NCBI GenBank assembly: GCA_036788295.1
Contig: DAIQNR010000002.1
Span: 124,001 to 188,000, forward strand
Reading direction: 5' to 3'
Length of the DNA stretch: 64,000 nt
From: JAHQVK01 sp036788295
GTDB lineage: Bacteria; Myxococcota; Kuafuiibacteriia; Kuafuiibacteriales; Kuafuiibacteriaceae
Below are positions 60,147-64,000 of this stretch, one piece after another; the stretch's first letter is position 1, and each line of letters starts with the position of its first letter. Below the pieces are notes generated by a model. That model was not told the origin of the DNA and did no database searches. It saw nothing but the letters and a program-made list of their open reading frames with translations. The position numbers and the translations under genes were made by a program.

Positions 60147-60871
60147 CCCCCGTTCGGTGCTCGCTCGAGGACATCGCCCGGGACCTGTCCGAGGCGCTCA
60201 CGGCCTCGTCGTTCGGCCCGCCGGTGACCCACGTCTACGACCCGCTGGCCTACGCGTTTGCACCCCACGCGGACTACCTTCGCCGCTTTGGCAAAGGAAC
60301 GAAGGAGGTGGTGCTGCTCGGCATGAACCCCGGGCCGTGGGGCATGGCCCAGACCGGAGTTCCGTTTGGGGAGGTGGGCCTCGTGCGAGACTTTCTCGGG
60401 GTGCAGGGGCCGGTGGGCCGGCCGCCCGTGGAGCACCCCCAGCGGCCCATTCTCGGCTTTTCGTGCGAGCGCAGCGAGGTCAGCGGACGCCGTCTGTGGG
60501 GCTGGGTGCGAGATCGGTTTGGCCAGCCGGAGGCGTTCTTCGCTCGGTTCTTCGTCCTCAACTACTGCCCGCTCGTGTTCATGGAAGCGAGCGGCCGAAA
60601 CCGCACCCCGGACAAATTGCCGGCCGCAGAGCGGAGCCGGTTGTATTCGGCGTGCGATCGTTCCCTGCGACGCTCGGTCGAGCTGCTGTCGCCCCGGTGG
60701 GTGGTCGGGGTGGGGGCGTTCGCGGAGGGCCGAGCGAGAGCCGCGCTCGCCGGGCTCGACGTGCAGGTGGGGCGAGTCCCCCACCCGAGCCCGGCGTCCC
60801 CGGCGGCCAACCGGGGGTGGGCGGAGCTGATGGACGAGGCGCTCGTCGGGCTCGGCATCGACGTGCGCTGA
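60143..60871 (+). CDS. SMUG-type uracil-DNA glycosylase
   Basis: 242 aa. Removes uracil or 5-hydroxymethyluracil from DNA in base-excision repair. Family motifs are the active-site loop GMNPGPWGMAQTGVPFGE near residues 60-77, FFVLNYCPLVF, and the DNA-binding loop HPSPASPAANRGW near 214-226. GTG start overlapping the srkA stop. The placement links oxidative DNA damage repair with srkA and msrA. SMUG in bacteria is uncommon outside a few lineages, myxobacteria among them. Confidence 0.88.
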   Translation: MTPVRCSLEDIARDLSEALTASSFGPPVTHVYDPLAYAFAPHADYLRRFGKGTKEVVLLGMNPGPWGMAQTGVPFGEVGLVRDFLGVQGPVGRPPVEHPQRPILGFSCERSEVSGRRLWGWVRDRFGQPEAFFARFFVLNYCPLVFMEASGRNRTPDKLPAAERSRLYSACDRSLRRSVELLSPRWVVGVGAFAEGRARAALAGLDVQVGRVPHPSPASPAANRGWAELMDEALVGLGIDVR

Positions 60872-60919
60872 GGCCCAAAAGCCCTTGTTGGGCCGTGAAT
60901 TCGGCACCAAACTCCCTGC

Positions 60920-61558
<639 letters not shown>

Positions 61559-61560
61559 GG

Positions 61561-62190
61561 TCAGGAGGCCCGAAGCCGGCTGCGCTGCAGATCGAAGAGG
61601 TAGCCGTAGACGGAATCCTGCTCCTTTTCGGCGATGCGGGTGAACGCGAGCCCGAGCCTCGTTCCGCGCTCCACCGGTTCGGCCCAGCATACCCGGCCTC
61701 GGGCGCGAACGCGGCGACCCCCGATCTCGAGCTCGACCTGAAGCTCGTCGTCCACCGCGATCGGGAGGTCCGAGGTCGCCTCGAGGCACATTCCGCTCCC
61801 GCTCAAGTCCCGGGTGATCCCTTCGAGGTCGACCGTGTCCGGCTCACCGTGAGCGGGGCTGAGCTTGACCGGCAGCTCCACCGGCTCCCGGAACGTCGAC
61901 CGGCGCTGCACCACCCGCAGCTCACGGGGAGGAGCGAGATCGAGCCGGCCGGCGTCGAAGTCGTAGTCGATCACCGGCACCGGCTCGCTCTGGTGTCGGA
62001 CCGAGCCGTTCCAAAAGGCGAGCTCGATGCCGGCGCTCAGGTGGTGGGCCTCGAGCCACACCGCCGGCTCGGTGAGGCGAACCGAGAGTCGATCCGGGCC
62101 CGCTTCGAGCACGTCGGCGGCGACTTCCTCGTGCCCGACGATGGCGAGACGGATCCGCTGGTGGCGCTCGAAGGCGATCGACTCCTTCAT
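61561..62190 (-). CDS. PilZ-domain-like protein 1
   Basis: 209 aa. An N-terminal beta-domain (residues 1-95, YcgR-like) is followed by a PilZ-type domain with VVQRRSTFREPVELPVKL (the RxxxR-like c-di-GMP half-site QRRSTFR), GITRDLSGSGMCLEAT (D/NxSxxG) and RLGLAFTRI. The motif set is close to the consensus, so c-di-GMP binding is plausible. It follows a paralogue at 62255-62971 on the same strand by 64 bases; they may be co-expressed. Confidence 0.82.
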   Translation of the reverse strand: MKESIAFERHQRIRLAIVGHEEVAADVLEAGPDRLSVRLTEPAVWLEAHHLSAGIELAFWNGSVRHQSEPVPVIDYDFDAGRLDLAPPRELRVVQRRSTFREPVELPVKLSPAHGEPDTVDLEGITRDLSGSGMCLEATSDLPIAVDDELQVELEIGGRRVRARGRVCWAEPVERGTRLGLAFTRIAEKEQDSVYGYLFDLQRSRLRAS

Positions 62191-62254
62191 CGCTAGAACC
62201 CATCGGCGCCTTTTCTTCGAACTTGCGCCGAAACATCCTGGGCCCGCGCTTTGG

Positions 62255-62971
62255 CTACCTACGGGCCCGCTGCCGGGCGAACAGGAACCGAAACAGGATG
62301 TCGCCCCCCCCGCTGGCCATCTCGGTGAAGGCGAGCCCGGCCGTGCACCGGCCCGAGCCGCGGCGCTCGATCCACGCCACCTTCGCTTCGGCCTGCATCC
62401 GGTGGCCGTCGAGGTCGAGCTCGACGCGGACGATTTGGCCGGCATCGACCTCGAGAGGGCGGCGAGTCACGATCCGCGCCCCGCCGCCGCCGATGTCCAG
62501 GCTCTCTCCGCTCACCGCCGCTGCGCCAAGCGGCGCTCCCAGCGGCTGGCCGTCGGCGGGGAGCACCCGCACCGGGACCTCCACCCGCTCCCGAAAACCG
62601 GCCCGCCGCGGCGCCTCGAGCAGCTCGAGCGAGCCGCGCAGCCGCAGCAGCCTGGTCTCCGGGTCGAACCCGAGGACCCCCACCGACTCGGCGGCGAAGC
62701 GACGGGGTCCATCGAAAGCTTCGACGTCGACCCCGAGCGAGAAGTGAGGGGACCGCAGCCCGGCCGCCGACGGGCCGAGCACGAGGTGGGTTTCTGCGCC
62801 CTGCTCGGCGATCTCCGCTGGCAGGACCCGGTCCATGGCCCGCAGACGGACCTGCAGAGCGAGCTTGGGCTCGAGCGCGAGCGATGCGGCCACCTCCCTT
62901 GCTTCGGCCCGCTCCCTGGAGCCCTGCAGCCGACCCCACCCTGGAAGCTCCGACCCGTCTCGCGCTGGCAC
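62255..62971 (-). CDS. PilZ-domain-like protein 2
   Basis: 238 aa. Similar layout to the neighbour: N-terminal beta-domain, then a PilZ-like region with RAGFRERVEVPVRVLPADG and ESLDIGGGGARIVTRRPLEV; the D-x-S-x-x-G motif is replaced by DIGGGG and the first Arg motif is partial, so c-di-GMP binding is less certain. The C-terminus (TAGLAFTEMASGGGDILFRF) aligns with the neighbour. Its GTG start lies 30 bases from the divergent GTG of the Cys-rich gene. A later start is possible. Confidence 0.75.
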   Translation of the reverse strand: MPARDGSELPGWGRLQGSRERAEAREVAASLALEPKLALQVRLRAMDRVLPAEIAEQGAETHLVLGPSAAGLRSPHFSLGVDVEAFDGPRRFAAESVGVLGFDPETRLLRLRGSLELLEAPRRAGFRERVEVPVRVLPADGQPLGAPLGAAAVSGESLDIGGGGARIVTRRPLEVDAGQIVRVELDLDGHRMQAEAKVAWIERRGSGRCTAGLAFTEMASGGGDILFRFLFARQRARR

Positions 62972-63001
62972 ACCGCGGATGGATCATGCTACGAATCGGG
63001 G

Positions 63002-63352
63002 GTGCGGTGGCTGGTCTCGCTGTTGGCGCTGGGTCTTGGCGCCGCCCCGGTGTCGGCCGAGGCTGCGGTCCGGTGCGCCGACGGCGTCGTTCGGACCCAC
63101 TGCTGCTGCCCGACGGACCGCCAAGAGCCCATCGGGCCGTGCTTTGCTCCGGCCGGCTGCTGCGAATCGGTTCCGTCGGCGAGCGACCGGGGCGGCCCGG
63201 TTCCTGGCCCCGACCTGCGTCCCCACGTAGGCCCGGCCGCGGTCGAGCGAGGGCTTCGGCAAGTCGTCGAGCTCGAATCGGCCTTCACTGGCTCTGACCT
63301 TCGGGCGCCCCGCCGCCCGGTCTTTCTCCGTCACCGCGCACTTCTCATCTAG
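63002..63352 (+). CDS. Small exported Cys-rich protein beside an efflux gene
   Basis: 116 aa. Signal peptide (WLVSLLALGLGAAPVSAEA) followed by a Cys-rich module (CADGVVRTHCCCPTDR, CFAPAGCC) with seven Cys in about 35 residues, then a charged tail. The arrangement suggests metal binding or disulfides. It lies 120 bases upstream of a TolC-type efflux gene, a neighbourhood typical of metal-export operons. No family recognised. GTG start. Confidence 0.6.
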   Translation: MRWLVSLLALGLGAAPVSAEAAVRCADGVVRTHCCCPTDRQEPIGPCFAPAGCCESVPSASDRGGPVPGPDLRPHVGPAAVERGLRQVVELESAFTGSDLRAPRRPVFLRHRALLI

Positions 63353-63378
63353 GCCTCTGCTCGCCCGACATCCGGGAC

Positions 63379-63398
63379 CGAACCGAAGCATCGGTTCG
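63379..63398 (+). promoter_or_regulatory. Perfect 8-4-8 inverted repeat before the TolC-family gene
   Basis: CGAACCGA, AGCA, TCGGTTCG: a perfect 8-bp inverted repeat with a 4-base loop, 74 bases before the efflux gene start. There is no T-tract, so an operator for a metal- or drug-responsive repressor is as likely as a terminator for the Cys-rich gene. Confidence 0.4.
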
Positions 63399-63472
63399 AT
63401 GTTCCCCTCGAGGACTGGGTTGCCTTGGTGCCGCATGGTTCGGCGCCCGCGCGGTGACCCCGGGAGAGTTTC

Positions 63473-64000
63473 ATGGTCCATCGCATCGCTTCGGCATCCA
63501 TCGCCGGATGGGTAGCGTCGTTCGCCGGCGCTGCCTGGTCCGCCCCCGATCCCTACCCAGATACGAGGCGGGAGTGGGCGCAGTCTGCCCCCTCCGCCGA
63601 GGCCCCCGTCCCCGACCGCCCCTTTGACCAGGTCGAGCTCGTCGCGGCGGTGCTCGCGCGAAATCCGAGCGTCGAAGCGGCCCACCGGGGCTGGCAGCAG
63701 GCGCTGGCGAGGCCGGCGCAGGCCCGCGCCCTCGAAGATCCGATGCTCGGGGGCTCGTTTGCTCCCCTGAGCCTGTTCGGCGGTGAGCCGATGCCCGCCG
63801 CGCACGGAGCGGAGCCAAGACCGGTCGAGTTCGGCTTCTCGGTGGAGCTGGTCCAGCGGCTCCCGTTTCCGGGAAAGCGGGCGCTCGGGGCAGCGCGGGC
63901 CACCGCCGAGGCGGAGGCGGCCGGGTCCGATTTCGCCGTCGTGCGGCTCGACTTGGCGCTCGCAGCGTCGGAGCTGCTCTTCGATCGGTGGCGGGTCGAG
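63473..64000 (+). CDS. TolC-family outer-membrane efflux protein, 3' end outside window
   Basis: The frame runs to the window end; 176 codons are visible. Signal peptide (ASIAGWVASFAGAAWSA) is followed by an N-terminal OEP domain (FDQVELVAAVLARNPSVEAA, ARALEDPMLGG) and the typical QRLPFPGKRALGAARA segment. It is the outer channel of a tripartite efflux system; the LPFPGKR motif is usual in heavy-metal (CusC-like) types. The partner pump genes would lie downstream. Linked to the Cys-rich protein upstream. Confidence 0.9.
   Translation, partial: MVHRIASASIAGWVASFAGAAWSAPDPYPDTRREWAQSAPSAEAPVPDRPFDQVELVAAVLARNPSVEAAHRGWQQALARPAQARALEDPMLGGSFAPLSLFGGEPMPAAHGAEPRPVEFGFSVELVQRLPFPGKRALGAARATAEAEAAGSDFAVVRLDLALAASELLFDRWRVE

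Overview
The window is strongly G+C-rich, densely coding DNA with G/C at almost every third codon position. Its gene content points to the Myxococcota (a myxobacterium of the Polyangia type). The signs are several Hanks-type Ser/Thr kinases, FHA, PilZ, DUF4388 and PEGA proteins, many lipoproteins and TPR proteins of unknown role, hybrid histidine kinases, and a large iterative polyketide synthase beside housekeeping genes. This is inference from families; genus cannot be told. No rRNA, tRNA, CRISPR array, phage or recognisable transposase gene was seen.

Layout. 1-7.7 kb: end of a hybrid histidine kinase, recA, aat, a small basic protein, comM/yifB, a DUF3817 membrane protein and an M23 peptidase lipoprotein. 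This part is rich in non-coding repeats: a 15-bp tandem array beyond recA, an 18-bp array, and two copies of a 190-bp palindromic, MITE-like element that bracket comM. 7.8-13.4 kb: a very large secreted ASH-repeat/VWA protein, a membrane protein and an unknown 529-aa protein. 13.4-24.8 kb: map, an operon of degenerate ExbB/ExbD-like membrane proteins, a DapB-like dehydrogenase, a DUF4388 operon with a YkgJ-type cysteine-cluster protein, a Ser/Thr kinase, and PEGA, lipoprotein and beta-barrel genes. 24.8-31.5 kb: TPR protein, double-FHA protein, carA and carB.

31.5-41 kb is the most interesting block. On the minus strand lie a fatty-acyl-AMP ligase, a stand-alone acyl carrier protein, and a 2407-residue synthase ordered KS-AT-ACP-KR-DH-AOS. 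The first five domains follow the enediyne/PUFA-type iterative synthase order, but the C-terminus is a PLP-dependent alpha-oxoamine synthase. The likely product is a long-chain 2-amino-3-oxo lipid: a fatty acid is activated by the ligase, extended on the synthase, and released by decarboxylative condensation with an amino acid. With KR and DH but no enoyl reductase, a 4,5-unsaturated, sphingosine-like ketone is conceivable.

41-50 kb: a small VOC-like protein, a Ser/Thr kinase fused to a P-loop NTPase, yebC, ppc, and small secreted proteins. 50-58.7 kb: dnaE2 with a good candidate LexA operator, a Na+/H+ antiporter, a hybrid kinase and a POT/MFS transporter. 58.7-64 kb: a compact apaG-srkA-SMUG-msrA operon, two PilZ-like proteins, a cysteine-rich secreted protein and the start of a TolC-family efflux gene cut by the window end.
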